Shown: positions 44,990-55,020, numbered from the stretch's first letter. The stretch: 64,000 nt of DNA from Streptomyces showdoensis (GCF_039535475.1 NZ_BAAAXG010000013.1:1-64000), one strand, 5' to 3'. Numbers and translations: made by a program. Notes: generated by a model not told the origin, from the letters alone.

Positions 44990-46063
44990 TCAGGCGAGGA
45001 GACGGCTCCAGGTGCGGGCGTCCGCGACCCCGTCGACCGGCAGGGCCGCGGAGGTCTGGAACGCCCGGACGCCGGCCTCGGTGCCGGAGCCGAAGCTCCC
45101 GTCGACGACCAGTGCCTGACCGCGCGCGTTGAGCTGGACCTGCAGGGCCTTCACGGCGTCGCCCGCCGCACCGCGGCCGAGCGGGGCGGAGAGCTGGTGC
45201 CAGGTCTGGTTGCCGGCCACGCCGTCGACCCCGGCCCTGTTGGTGGTCTGGAAGGCCCGTACCGCGCTCTCCGTCGCCGGACCGAAGGACCCGTCGGCCG
45301 TGAGCGTGGAGCCACGGGAGTTCAGCAGGTGCTGCAGCGACCTCACCCGCTCCCCCGTGTCGCCGAGACGCGCCACCGGCCAGCCGCTCCAGGATGGGCT
45401 GCCGCCGATCCTGGCGGCGACGTCGGCCCTGAGCTGCGGCAGCATCGCGTACAGCCGGTCGCCGGGGCACTCGGTGTTGTTGAAGTCCCGGTGCCCGAAG
45501 ATCTGGTAGGCGCGCAGTCCGTACTGCGCACAGATGTACGCGCACAGGTCGACCAGCTTCGCGTACTGGGCCGACAGCGGGTCGACCGTGCTGTACGTGC
45601 CCTCGTTCTCGATGCCGACGGCGACGGTGTTCTGGCCGGTGCAGTGCGCGGACTCGACCTGCTGGGTGCCGCCGGCCAGCGCCGCCGCGCTGGAGTGCCG
45701 GCCCTCCGTGATCCAGCCGCCGCGGCTGATGGTGAAGTGCTGACCCGAGTCGATCCAGCCCTTCTCGTCCATGTGGCTGTCCTGGATCGACCGGGACAGT
45801 GCGAACGCGTGCGCCTGCGAGTAGTCGGTGCTGTTGGGCGTCGCGGTGTGGTGGACGATGATCTTGTGGGGGGCGGTGGCCAGCAGCTTGACCGGGGCGC
45901 TCGGCGGCCGGGAGCCCCAGGCAGCGCACCCGGAGATCACGGGCGTGGCGGCGGCCCACGCGCTCCCGGGCAGTGCGGTCCCCAGCACGGCGCCCGCGCC
46001 CAGGGCGAAGGCCCCGGACAGCACCGTACGCCGTCGTGGACGCGGCGTCGGCAGGTCGTTCAT
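44990..46063 (-). CDS. Secreted N-acetylmuramoyl-L-alanine amidase (PGRP type)
   Basis: 357 residues from ATG 46063, chosen because GGGGAGAG lies just upstream; ATG 46075 is possible. Tat-like signal (PRPRRRTVLSGAFALGAGAV). Amidase_2/PGRP domain: zinc ligands in IIVHHTATP, FGHRDFNNTECPGD (H and C), with NTVAVGIENEGTY between. Two PG_binding_1 repeats follow (ERVRSLQHLLNSRGSTLTAD; DAVKALQVQLNARGQALVVD). Cleaves the stem peptide from muramic acid. Part of the wall-hydrolase cluster. Confidence 0.94.
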   Translation of the reverse strand: MNDLPTPRPRRRTVLSGAFALGAGAVLGTALPGSAWAAATPVISGCAAWGSRPPSAPVKLLATAPHKIIVHHTATPNSTDYSQAHAFALSRSIQDSHMDEKGWIDSGQHFTISRGGWITEGRHSSAAALAGGTQQVESAHCTGQNTVAVGIENEGTYSTVDPLSAQYAKLVDLCAYICAQYGLRAYQIFGHRDFNNTECPGDRLYAMLPQLRADVAARIGGSPSWSGWPVARLGDTGERVRSLQHLLNSRGSTLTADGSFGPATESAVRAFQTTNRAGVDGVAGNQTWHQLSAPLGRGAAGDAVKALQVQLNARGQALVVDGSFGSGTEAGVRAFQTSAALPVDGVADARTWSRLLA

Positions 46064-46237
46064 CTCTCTCCCCATGTGTTCGGCAGCCGCCCGCCCGGTG
46101 CGGGGCGGCCATCGAACGCTACGAGCAACCTCCCCGTCCCATAAGGGAGTCCAACACCTCAAGATCGGGTGAGCGCGCGTCCCGGGACGGTGCGGACCCG
46201 GGCCGGGACGCGCGCGGCCACCCGCGGCCACCGGGGG

Positions 46238-47716
46238 TCAGGGCTGCGGGGCGTCCTGTACGGGGTCGCACTCCTGCTCCTTGACCTTCGGGATCGTCCC
46301 GCAGATGGAGATCGTCGAGATCGGGTACTCGGCCACGGAGAGCATCCGGGTGTACGTGTCGCGGTCGACCCGGATGGTGGCCTCCTCCGTGCGGCTGCCC
46401 TGGTCGGTGATGACCACGCCGTCGCCGATCGCGCCGTTCTCCAGGCGGCCCCAGACGGCCTGGCAGGCCGGGCTGTGCCGGAGCTGGATCCGCAGACCGC
46501 GCAGGTACAGCAGCCGGACGGTCTTCGCGTCCCACTGGCAGTTCATGGTCTGGGGCTCGCGGCCGAGGCAGGACTCTCCGGAGCAGCCGGGTTCGGGATG
46601 GTCGGACGCGGGCGGGGACGCGCTCTCGGTCTCGCCCAGCGCCGCCACTCCCGACCTCTGCTCGCTCGACGTCGACTTCCCGGCCTCTCCCCTCGGGTCG
46701 TCCGCCATGGGGTTCGGTCCGATCACGGCGATCGCGATGAGGGCTCCCAGCACCGCACCGATCGCCATGTGGACGAGGGGCCTCGCCCGTGCGGACCGGG
46801 AGCCCGGCCGCGGCGCCTCCGGCGCGGTGTCTCCGGGGCGGGGCTCGCGCGCGCCGCGTGAGCCCGTCATGTCGTGCGGGCCGACACCCTGCCGGACGTC
46901 GGCCCCCTGCCGGACGTCGGCCCCCTCGCGGACGTCGGCTTCCCCACGGACGTCGACTCCCTCACGGGCCACGGATTCGCCGCGGCGGCCTTCGACTCCC
47001 CCGCGGGTCACGGATTCCCCGTAGCCCTCGGGGTCCCGGTAGCGCTCGGGGTCGCCGCGGCGCTCGGGGTCGTCATGGCGCTCGGGGTCCCCGTAGCGCT
47101 CGGACTCCCCGTAGCGCGCGGGGTCGCCACGGCGCTCGGACTCCGCGTGGCCCTCGGAGGCCCCGTGCGGCCGCGCCTGCCCGCGCGCTTCGGACCGCCG
47201 GCGCCCTTCCGTCTCCCCGCGGCTCGCGGAGTCCCCGCGCCGCCCTGCCGCTTCCCCGTCCGGCCCGGCCTCCCCGTGCCGCCCGGACTCCCCGTCCCGC
47301 CCGGGCCCGGTGGGCGCGTGGCCTCGGGCGGGCGTCTCCTCCGGCCCTTCCGCCTCCTCCTGTCCGCCCGCCGCGGGCGCTCCCGCCGCGGGCCCGCCCC
47401 CGTTCGCCCGACCGCCCGAGGCCCGGCTCCTGCGCGCCAGCTCCTCGGCGCGTTCCCAGAGTCCGATGAGCCCTTCGGGGTCCTCACCCACCACCTCCGC
47501 GAGCTGTTGGATCGCCGCGCGGCTCGGCCATTGCTTCCCGTTGAGGAAGCGCTCCCAGGACGAGCGGCTGTAGTGCGTCTTCTCGGCCAGCCGGCCGAAG
47601 CTGAGGCCGTACTCCTCCTTGATGCGGCGCATCCCGGCCAGGACCCGCTCGCGGACGGCCCTGAGCTCGGCGTCCCGCCGCTGCTCGTCCCGGGCCTGCT
47701 TCACGACAGCAGCCAT
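46238..47716 (-). CDS. Membrane-anchored XRE regulator with DUF2690 domain
   Basis: 492 residues from ATG 47716, with GGGGAGG 7 nt upstream. N-terminal XRE HTH (~20-75: YGLSFGRLAEKTHYSRSSWE...NGKQWPSRAAIQQLAEVVG). A long, highly charged linker (~100-320) is made of near-repeats such as ERYGDPER and ADVRQG. One TM segment (~338-357, HMAIGAVLGALIAIAVIG). The extracellular C-terminus is DUF2690 (CSGESCLGREPQTMNC...QLRHSPACQAVWGR). This architecture suggests that an outside signal is relayed to a DNA-binding domain at the membrane. It sits amid wall-hydrolase genes, possible targets. Confidence 0.9.
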   Translation of the reverse strand: MAAVVKQARDEQRRDAELRAVRERVLAGMRRIKEEYGLSFGRLAEKTHYSRSSWERFLNGKQWPSRAAIQQLAEVVGEDPEGLIGLWERAEELARRSRASGGRANGGGPAAGAPAAGGQEEAEGPEETPARGHAPTGPGRDGESGRHGEAGPDGEAAGRRGDSASRGETEGRRRSEARGQARPHGASEGHAESERRGDPARYGESERYGDPERHDDPERRGDPERYRDPEGYGESVTRGGVEGRRGESVAREGVDVRGEADVREGADVRQGADVRQGVGPHDMTGSRGAREPRPGDTAPEAPRPGSRSARARPLVHMAIGAVLGALIAIAVIGPNPMADDPRGEAGKSTSSEQRSGVAALGETESASPPASDHPEPGCSGESCLGREPQTMNCQWDAKTVRLLYLRGLRIQLRHSPACQAVWGRLENGAIGDGVVITDQGSRTEEATIRVDRDTYTRMLSVAEYPISTISICGTIPKVKEQECDPVQDAPQP

Positions 47717-47736
47717 TCGAAGCACCTCCCCGTTAT

Positions 47737-47765
47737 GAACTCCCCGTACAAGAACGGGAGTTCAT
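47737..47765. promoter_or_regulatory. Inverted repeat in the XRE/transglycosylase divergent region
   Basis: TGAACTCCCCGT and ACGGGAGTTCA form an inverted repeat with one bulged C, 21 bp upstream of the XRE start. A likely operator for the XRE protein or a promoter element; the divergent transglycosylase gene could be co-regulated. Confidence 0.55.
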
Positions 47766-48005
47766 CGACAACTTCCCGCTACCTGCCGGGCAGGACACTG
47801 TCACACCAGCACACCGGTGACACAGCGGACGCAGAAATCCGTCCCGCAAGCTCCCGCGACTCCACCGGCCTTCCCGTCCCGGACCCCCCGGGCGTCCCGG
47901 GCGTCCCGGACCCGTCCCGTATCGCTCCCGAGGGGCTCCGCACCACGGGCCCCCACAGCACCATGGCTTCGGCCGCCCCTCACCCCGCGAAGACAAGGAC
48001 TCGGA

Positions 48006-48767
48006 GTGACACCCACCGGTACAACCCTTCCGGCCTCCCGGCCGCCGGCCCGCCGGCTGCCCCTCGCCCAGGCGGCACTCGTGCTGTGCGCCGCCCTGCT
48101 CGCCGTACTGGCGCCCTCCGTCCCCGCGCACGCCCTGGACTCCACCACCTGGATCCAGCGCAACCTCGCGGGCATCGGCTACCTGGCGGCCAGTGGCGTC
48201 GACGGCGTCTACGGCGCGCAGACCACCGCCGCGGTCCGCTCCTTCCAGCGCGACAACGGGCTGGCCGAGGACGGCGACTACGGCAGCCGCACCGAACTCG
48301 CCCTGCACAACAAGGTGAAGGAGGTGCAGCGCAAGGTCGGCACCACCGCCGACGGCGCCTACGGCGACGGGACCACCTCCAAGGTGAAGTCCTGGCAGCA
48401 GTCGAACGGCTTGTCCGCCGACGGCATATCGGGCCCCGCGACCATGAACGCGATGCGCGTCGCCCGCACCGTGAAGATCACCGGGCAGTGGAAGACCGCC
48501 GAACACGGCTGGTCCGTGAGCGGCCAGTTCGGCTGCCTGGACAACCTCTGGATCCGTGAGAGCAACTGGAAGGTGTACGCGACGAACCCCTCGTCCGGCG
48601 CCTACGGCATCCCGCAGTCCCTGCCCGGCGACAAGATGGCCGCGGCGGGTGCGGACTGGCAGACCAACCCGGCCACCCAGATCGAGTGGGGCCTCGACTA
48701 CATCACGTCGCGCTACGGCACCCCGTGCTCGGCGTGGTCCTTCTGGCAGTCCCACAACTGGTACTAG
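48006..48767 (+). CDS. Secreted transglycosylase-like protein with PG-binding repeats
   Basis: 253 residues from GTG 48006 (AAGGACTCGGAG upstream). Signal ~15-42, cleaved near AHA. Two PG_binding_1-like repeats (WIQRNLAGIGYLAASGVDG; VKEVQRKVGTTADGAYGDG). The C-terminal ~75 residues are a compact SLT/Rpf-like lysozyme fold: DNLWIRESNWKVYATNPSSG with the probable catalytic Glu in WIRESNW, YGIPQSLPG, and IEWGLDYITSRYG. Cuts glycan strands. Divergent from the XRE gene and followed by a D,D-carboxypeptidase 17 nt later. Confidence 0.9.
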   Translation: MTPTGTTLPASRPPARRLPLAQAALVLCAALLAVLAPSVPAHALDSTTWIQRNLAGIGYLAASGVDGVYGAQTTAAVRSFQRDNGLAEDGDYGSRTELALHNKVKEVQRKVGTTADGAYGDGTTSKVKSWQQSNGLSADGISGPATMNAMRVARTVKITGQWKTAEHGWSVSGQFGCLDNLWIRESNWKVYATNPSSGAYGIPQSLPGDKMAAAGADWQTNPATQIEWGLDYITSRYGTPCSAWSFWQSHNWY

Positions 48768-48784
48768 AGAAAGCGGTGTTCACG

Positions 48785-49543
48785 ATGACATCCGACCTCT
48801 CCCGGCGCTCGCTGCTGCGCTACGGCGCCGGTGCGGTGGCCGCCACCGGACTGGCCGTCGGCGGCGGCCTGGCCCTCGCCGGCCCCGCCGCCGCCTACGG
48901 CTGGCCCTCGCAGCTCGCCCAGGGTTCCAGCGGCGCGGCCGTCAAGGAGCTCCAGATCCGCATCGCCGGCTGGGCCGCGGCCTCCGCCCAGCAGACCTAC
49001 GTCTCCTGCGACGGCGCCTTCGGCCCCGGCACCGAGGCGGCGCTGCGCCGGTTCCAGGCCGCGTACGGACTCACCGTGGACGGCGTGGCGGGCTCGCAGA
49101 CCTTCAGTCAGCTCAACGCCCTGGAGAGCGCCGACGGTTCGACCGCGCACTTCGACTTCTCCGAGTTCGAGAGCAAGGACGGCTCGGGCTTCTCCGGCGG
49201 CAAGGTGGGCGCCGCGACCGTCAAGGAGAACGTACGCCGCAACATGTACAAGCTGGAGGCGCTGCGCAAGAAGTGCGGCGACCGGGCCGTCACGGTGAAC
49301 TCCGGCTTCCGCAGCATCTCCCACAACTCCTCGGTGGGCGGGGCGAGCAACTCCCAGCACCTGTACGGGATCGCCGCGGACGTGGCCATCTCCGGCCTGT
49401 CCACGAAGAGCATCTACCAGAAGGCCGAGACCTGCGGCTACTCGGGCCTGGAGACCTACACGGTGTCGTGGCAGCACGTCGACTCCCGGGTCGAGTACCC
49501 GTACGGATCGCAGTCCTGGTGGTGGCAGGACGGCGTGGCCTGA
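48785..49543 (+). CDS. Secreted zinc D-Ala-D-Ala carboxypeptidase (M15)
   Basis: 252 residues from ATG 48785; the upstream ribosome site is weak. Tat signal (LSRRSLLRYGAGAVAATGLAV). One PG_binding_1 repeat (AAVKELQIRIAGWAAASAQQ...FGPGTEAALRRF). Peptidase M15_3 catalytic part: VNSGFRSISHN, SQHLYGIAADVAI (H-x6-D), and WQHVDSR (H). Architecture matches the zinc D,D-peptidase of Streptomyces albus G type. Expected to trim pentapeptide stems or cross-links. Close spacing to the transglycosylase suggests an operon, ended by a strong terminator. Confidence 0.94.
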   Translation: MTSDLSRRSLLRYGAGAVAATGLAVGGGLALAGPAAAYGWPSQLAQGSSGAAVKELQIRIAGWAAASAQQTYVSCDGAFGPGTEAALRRFQAAYGLTVDGVAGSQTFSQLNALESADGSTAHFDFSEFESKDGSGFSGGKVGAATVKENVRRNMYKLEALRKKCGDRAVTVNSGFRSISHNSSVGGASNSQHLYGIAADVAISGLSTKSIYQKAETCGYSGLETYTVSWQHVDSRVEYPYGSQSWWWQDGVA

Positions 49544-49566
49544 CCACCGCTCCGCTCCACACTCCC

Positions 49567-49610
49567 CGGGCCCGCCCCCGCGCGGTCGACGCCGCGCCGG
49601 GGCGGGCCCG
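49567..49610 (+). terminator. Strong terminator
   Basis: A 19-bp GC-rich stem with one mismatch (49567-49585 with 49592-49610) and a 6-nt loop, 24 nt after the carboxypeptidase stop. Confidence 0.88.
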
Positions 49611-49669
49611 CGGGCTGGATAGCATCGGGGGGTTCGCACTCCCGTCCCCCTGTCCCGGAGGTCCGCGTC

Positions 49670-51064
49670 ATGCGCAGGCGCACGTTCGTCACCGCTCTCG
49701 GCGCCGCAGTCGCGGCGGGCGGCCTGCCGATCGGCACCGCGCGGGACGCCGCCGCCGCGCCGACCGCCGCGCCGGGCATCGCGCCCACGCTGACCGGCCG
49801 TGATCCGGCCGCCTCCCCCAACGCCCGGGCTGTGTACGCGCATCTGGTGAAGCTGGAGAACGACGCCCGCTCCGGGAACCGGCCGATGACCGTCATCGGC
49901 CAGCACATCGAGGGCCAGCAGGAGCTGTACAACGCCTCCTACGGCGACACGGGCGGCACCACCCACGTCGGGTACTACTACAAGAAGGTCCGGGACATCA
50001 CCGGCAAGCTCCCCGGCTTCCTGGAGATCGACCTCGGGCCCGGGTACGGCGCGGCGGACGGCTGGGGCAGCTACGAGGACCGCTCGTACAACCGGCCCCT
50101 CGGACTGCCGACGGGCCGGCGCCCGTGGCAGTACGCGGACGACGTCGTCGACGTCGCGACGGGCGTGTGGAAGGGGCTGCCGCGCGCCGCGGACGGCACG
50201 TACAACCCGTCGGGCGTCATGCGCCGTTCCGACGGCGGGAGCGCGACCCTCGCGAACGGCGGGGCGGCGGCCGGGATCGTCGGGATGAGCTTCCACCAGC
50301 CCTACCCCGGTTCGCCGTTGAAGGACTGGAGCCGGGTGCTGACCCAGGTCCGGGGCGAGCACCCGGGCGGCAGCGCGGGCAATCCCCTCGCGAGCCTCAC
50401 CACCGACCAGGCGTGGTTCGACCGGGTCGTCGACTGGGAGTCGGACACGCCCGAGTACCGGGCCCTCCTGGCCGACCTCGGCTTCCTCGCCGCCTCGTTG
50501 TCGTACTTCGCCGCGTACGACGTCCCCGTCCTGCTGCGGCCCTACCACGAGATGAACGGCGACTGGTTCTGGTGGGGCGGGAAGACCCCGGCCGGCTACA
50601 AGAAGCTGTGGCGGATCATGTACGACTTCCTCGTGAGGACGAAGGGCCTGCACAACCTGATCTTCGTCTGGTCGCCGAACGCCTGGCACCCGCAGGGCGA
50701 CGACGCTCCGTGGGACTACTACCCGGGAGCGGACCTGGTCGACGTGGTCGGCGTCGACGACTACGACCCCTACTCCGCCGCCTCGGACCTCACGCACACG
50801 TACTACACGGGGCTCGCCGGCTACGGGAAGCCGCGGATGCTCGCGGAGACGTGGAACATGCCGATCACGGCCGCGGGCAGCGACGCGCTGGCCCGCAGCC
50901 CGTGGGTGATCTGGAACATCTGGGGCTCCGGCACGACCAGGACGGACATCAACGGCAACGCCGACGTCAAGGCCACGTACTACGCCGCCGACCGGGTGTA
51001 CACGGGAGGATCGGGAACCGGCCTCGGCCAGAACTTCGACTGGGGGTCCCTCCACGCGCACTGA
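49670..51064 (+). CDS. Secreted GH26 mannanase-like glycosidase
   Basis: 464 residues from ATG 49670 (CGGAGG 7-8 nt upstream). Tat-like signal (MRRRTFVTALGAAVAAGG). GH26 TIM barrel: IGQHIEGQQELYN near the N-terminus, general acid/base Glu in LLRPYHEMNGDWFWWGG, nucleophile Glu in RMLAETWNMP. These are the standard positions for beta-1,4-mannanases and related GH26 enzymes. No carbohydrate-binding module seen. Stands alone ahead of the B12 system. Confidence 0.93.
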   Translation: MRRRTFVTALGAAVAAGGLPIGTARDAAAAPTAAPGIAPTLTGRDPAASPNARAVYAHLVKLENDARSGNRPMTVIGQHIEGQQELYNASYGDTGGTTHVGYYYKKVRDITGKLPGFLEIDLGPGYGAADGWGSYEDRSYNRPLGLPTGRRPWQYADDVVDVATGVWKGLPRAADGTYNPSGVMRRSDGGSATLANGGAAAGIVGMSFHQPYPGSPLKDWSRVLTQVRGEHPGGSAGNPLASLTTDQAWFDRVVDWESDTPEYRALLADLGFLAASLSYFAAYDVPVLLRPYHEMNGDWFWWGGKTPAGYKKLWRIMYDFLVRTKGLHNLIFVWSPNAWHPQGDDAPWDYYPGADLVDVVGVDDYDPYSAASDLTHTYYTGLAGYGKPRMLAETWNMPITAAGSDALARSPWVIWNIWGSGTTRTDINGNADVKATYYAADRVYTGGSGTGLGQNFDWGSLHAH

Positions 51065-51129
51065 GGGACCAAGATCGTCCAGTGGTAGTGTGCCGGAGCC
51101 AGTCGCACCCGTGTACGCATCGACACGAT

Positions 51130-51285
51130 CCGTCCACGGGTCAGGGAATCCGGTGGGAATCCGGAGCTGACGCGCAGCGGTGAGGGTGACGGGCGGAGCA
51201 TCGGCCACTGGGTCCCGAGGGGCCCGGGAAGGCGTTCCGGCCGGGCGACCCCGAGTCCGAAGACCTGCTGGCGGCCCCGGCGTCG
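51130..51285 (+). promoter_or_regulatory. Cobalamin riboswitch
   Basis: Conserved core GGAATCCGGTGGGAATCCGG, then GCTGACGCGCAGCGGTGAGG (51139-51186), the B12-box GCCACTG at 51204-51210 and GAGTCCGAAGACCTGCTGGC at 51253-51272. This is the actinobacterial B12 aptamer order. It lies 70 bp upstream of the BtuF-like gene and should shut the transporter off when cobalamin is abundant. Confidence 0.95.
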
Positions 51286-51354
51286 TACGCCGTCGCCCGG
51301 GGAGCACCGTACTTCAGGCTCCGCGCATGGGCCGTGACGCAGAGGACTCCTTCC

Positions 51355-52398
51355 GTGCCCCTCCCCCGCCCCGTCCGTTTCGCCGTGCCGCTGGTGGCCG
51401 GTGCCGTTCTCGTGGCCGGCTGCGGTGCCGGTGGAGGCACGGCGGCACCGCCCGACGCGGAGGCGGCGGGCGCCGGTCGTCCGGTCGTCCTCGACAACTG
51501 TGGACAGCGGGTCGAGGTCGGGCGCGCGCCCCGCCGTGCGGTCGCGCTCGACCAGGGGTCGGCCGAGATCCTGCTCTCGCTCGGGCTGGCCGACCGCATG
51601 GTGGGCACCGCCACCTGGACGGACCCGGTCCTCAAGGGACTGGAGAAGGCGAACGCCACGGTCCCCCGGCTCGCGGACCGCTACCCGTCGTTCGAGAAGG
51701 TGCTCGACACCGAACCCGACTTCGTCAGCGCGTCGTTCCTGTACACCCTGGGCAAGGGCGGCGTGGCGCCCCGGGAGCGGTTCGCGAAGCTGGGCGTGCC
51801 CGCCTATCTCTCCCCCTCCGACTGCGTCGGCAAGGACAACAGCGGTGACGGCGACGGCGTGCGGACCCGGCCGCTGACCATGGACACCGTGTACGGCGAG
51901 ATCCGCGACCTGGCGCGGGTGTTCGGAGTCCCCGAGCGGGGCGAGAAGCTGGTCGGCGAGCTCCGGGCCCGGGTGGCCGCGGCCACGGCGGGCGCCGACT
52001 TCGGCGACGCGTCCGTCCTCTACTGGTTCTCCGACTCCCAGGGGCCGTACATGGCCGGGTGCTGCGGCGCGCCGGGGATCGTCAGCGGGACGCTCGGCGT
52101 GAAGAACGTCTTCGACGACACGAAGGAGGAGTGGCCGCAGATCAACTGGGAGACGGTCGCCGACCGCGATCCCGACGTGCTGGTGATCGCCGATCTGACC
52201 CGCAGGGCCCAGTCGGCCGAGAGCGCGGCCAAGAAGATCGAGTTCCTGGAGTCGCACCCGGTCACCCGGAACATGACCGCCGTGCGGAAGAAGCGGTACG
52301 TGGTCCTCAGCGGGCAGGCCATGAACCCCACGATCCGCACGGTCGAGGGCATCGAGAAGGTGGCCGCCGCGCTGCGGGCGTACGGGCTCGCGAAGTGA
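51355..52398 (+). CDS. btuF: Cobalamin ABC transporter substrate-binding lipoprotein (BtuF-like)
   Basis: 347 residues from GTG 51355, chosen because AGAGGA lies 8 nt upstream; GTG 51334 is a longer option. Lipobox VLVAGC. Two-lobed periplasmic-binding fold of the BtuF/FepB class: RRAVALDQGSAEILLSLGL, then DPDVLVIADLTR. Binds corrinoids outside the membrane and delivers them to BtuC. The riboswitch upstream points to B12 rather than siderophores. The 4-bp overlap with btuC (GTGA) indicates coupling. Confidence 0.92.
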   Translation: MPLPRPVRFAVPLVAGAVLVAGCGAGGGTAAPPDAEAAGAGRPVVLDNCGQRVEVGRAPRRAVALDQGSAEILLSLGLADRMVGTATWTDPVLKGLEKANATVPRLADRYPSFEKVLDTEPDFVSASFLYTLGKGGVAPRERFAKLGVPAYLSPSDCVGKDNSGDGDGVRTRPLTMDTVYGEIRDLARVFGVPERGEKLVGELRARVAAATAGADFGDASVLYWFSDSQGPYMAGCCGAPGIVSGTLGVKNVFDDTKEEWPQINWETVADRDPDVLVIADLTRRAQSAESAAKKIEFLESHPVTRNMTAVRKKRYVVLSGQAMNPTIRTVEGIEKVAAALRAYGLAK

Positions 52399-53437
52399 CC
52401 CGGTCCGAGCGGCCCGGGTCCCGCACGTCCCCGGTGTTCACCCCACTTGGCGCGGCGGCCGGGATCGTCCTGCTGTGTGCCTCCGTCGCCCTCGCGCTCA
52501 CCATCGGCCCGGCCGACATCCGCGTCGCGGACACCTGGTCCGTGGTCGCCTCCCGCCTCGGCGGCGGGCCGTCCGGTCTGAGCCCCATCCGGGACGGCAT
52601 CGTCTGGGACCTCCGGCTGCCCCGTACGCTCCTCGCGGCCGTGTGCGGTGCGGGACTGGCGGTCTGCGGCGCGGTGATGCAGTCCCTGCTGCGCAATCCG
52701 CTCGCCGACCCGTTCGTCCTCGGCGTCTCCTCCGGCGCCTCGACCGGCGCCGTCGCCGTGGTCGTCCTCGGCGTGGGCGGGGGCCTGGTGTCCGTCGCCG
52801 GGGGCGCGTTCCTGGGGGCGCTCTGCTCCTTCGCGCTGGTCCTGCTCCTCAGCCACACGCTGGGCGGGTCGACGGACCGGGTCGTCCTGGCGGGGGTCGC
52901 CGCGATGCAGCTGTTCTCCGCGCTGACCTCGTTCGTCGTGATGACCGCCGCCGACGCCGAGACCACCCGGGGCGTCCTCTTCTGGCTGCTCGGCTCGCTC
53001 ACCGGCACGGGCTGGACGGACGTCGGGGTGTGCGCCGCCGTCCTGGCCGTCGCGCTCACGGTCTGCGGCGGGTACGCCCGCACCCTGGACGCCTTCGCGT
53101 TCGGCGAGGACGCGGCGGCGACGCTCGGGGTGTCCGTGGCCCGGACCCGGCTGGTCCTGCTCTCGGTCACCGCCCTGCTCACCGCCGTCCTCGTCTCCGC
53201 CGCGGGCGCGATCGGCTTCGTCGGCCTGGTCCTGCCGCACGCGGTCCGCGCCCTCGCCGGCCCGGGCCACGCCCGGCTGCTGTCGCTGACCGCGCCGGCC
53301 GGGGCGGTCTTCCTGGTCTGGGCCGACACGCTCGCCCGCACGGCCCTCGACCCCCAGGAGGTGCCGGTCGGCGTGGTCACCTCGCTCATCGGCGTCCCGG
53401 TGTTCGTCCTCGTCCTCTACCGCACCAGGAGCACGCG

Positions 53438-53441
<4 letters not shown>
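52395..53441 (+). CDS. btuC: Cobalamin ABC permease (BtuC/FecCD family)
   Basis: 348 residues from GTG 52395. About ten hydrophobic segments and family motifs LRLPRTLLAAVCGAGLAVCG, QSLLRNPLADPFVLGVSSGA, and IGFVGLVLPHAVR. FecCD-family permease for vitamin B12 or iron-siderophores; the riboswitch supports B12. Overlaps btuD by 4 bp. Confidence 0.93.
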
Positions 53442-54241
<800 letters not shown>

Positions 54242-54272
54242 GGCACCCCGGCGGGTCGCCTCCCCGTTCCCG

Positions 54273-54908
54273 TCACCGCTGCCCGCGGGGGCGGGTGAGC
54301 GTCGCGAAGAGGGCGGCGAAGTTGTCGAGGGAGCGCAGGGCCACCGCGCCGTCCCGGTGGGCGAGCCAGGAGGAGACGACGCCGTTGAGCACCGGGACGA
54401 CCATCTCGGCCAGGGTCCGCACCTCGACCGTCAGCTCCAGTTCGGCCTCGTCCGTGAAGCGCTCCAGGTACGCGACGACCTCGTCGACGTAGCCCCGGTG
54501 GTCCCAGGCCGGCAGTTCGCTCAGTTCCGGGTCGCGCAGGGCCAGGGTGACGAGTTCGATCAGGACGAGCTGGGCCGCGGGGTCCTTCTCGACGTCCGCC
54601 CAGAAGGCGCGCAGGAGCGCGCGGATGCTCTCGGCGGGGTCGGCCGCGGGGACGACGGCGGGCCAGGCTCCGTCCAGGGTGACGTGGATGCCGGTCGACA
54701 GCAGCGCGGCGTACAGCTCCTGCTTCGAGCGGAAGCAGTAGTGGAAGGCGCCATGCGGCATGTCCGCCTCCGCGCAGATCGCGCGCGTCGTCGCCGCGGC
54801 GATGCCGTCGCGCTTCATCACGCGCAGCGCCGCGGCCACGAGCCGCTCGCGCCGGACGTCTGCGCTGATCTGCTTCTTCGTGCCCTTGCCCGCGGGTGCC
54901 GTCGTCAT
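54273..54908 (-). CDS. TetR-family repressor of the P450 gene cluster (inferred)
   Basis: 211 residues from ATG 54908. TetR HTH: RLVAAALRVMKRDGIAAATT, RAICAEADMPHGAFHYCFRS. C-terminal ligand pocket is of the hydrophobic-ligand TetR type. Divergent from the CYP102 gene, with a repeat array and a perfect ACTTGGCCAAGT palindrome in the shared upstream region. Probably represses the P450 operon and itself until a fatty or terpenoid ligand is present; BM3-type P450s are classically TetR-repressed (BscR/Bm3R1). Confidence 0.9.
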   Translation of the reverse strand: MTTAPAGKGTKKQISADVRRERLVAAALRVMKRDGIAAATTRAICAEADMPHGAFHYCFRSKQELYAALLSTGIHVTLDGAWPAVVPAADPAESIRALLRAFWADVEKDPAAQLVLIELVTLALRDPELSELPAWDHRGYVDEVVAYLERFTDEAELELTVEVRTLAEMVVPVLNGVVSSWLAHRDGAVALRSLDNFAALFATLTRPRGQR

Positions 54909-54928
54909 GCCGCCACCCTAGCAGCACC

Positions 54929-55020
54929 TTGGCCAACCGACTTGGCCAACCGACTTGGCCAACTGACTTGGCCGAATGACTCGGCTGGATGACTTGGGCG
55001 GTTGACTTGGCCAAGTGGCC
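54929..55020. repeat. 13-bp repeat array in the TetR/P450 promoter
   Basis: Six consecutive 13-bp units start at 54929: TTGGCCAACCGAC (twice), TTGGCCAACTGAC, TTGGCCGAATGAC, TCGGCTGGATGAC, TTGGGCGGTTGAC, then a partial TTGGCCAAGTGGCC. Most junctions recreate ACTTGGCC, the half-site of the ACTTGGCCAAGT palindrome at 55005-55016, so the array may be a string of regulator sites. Confidence 0.9.

Noticed and set aside
47799..47823. Second operator (TGTCAC...GTGACA) in the XRE/transglycosylase gap
   Set aside because: Only 6-bp arms separated by 12 nt, which can arise by chance in this composition; not repeated elsewhere nearby.
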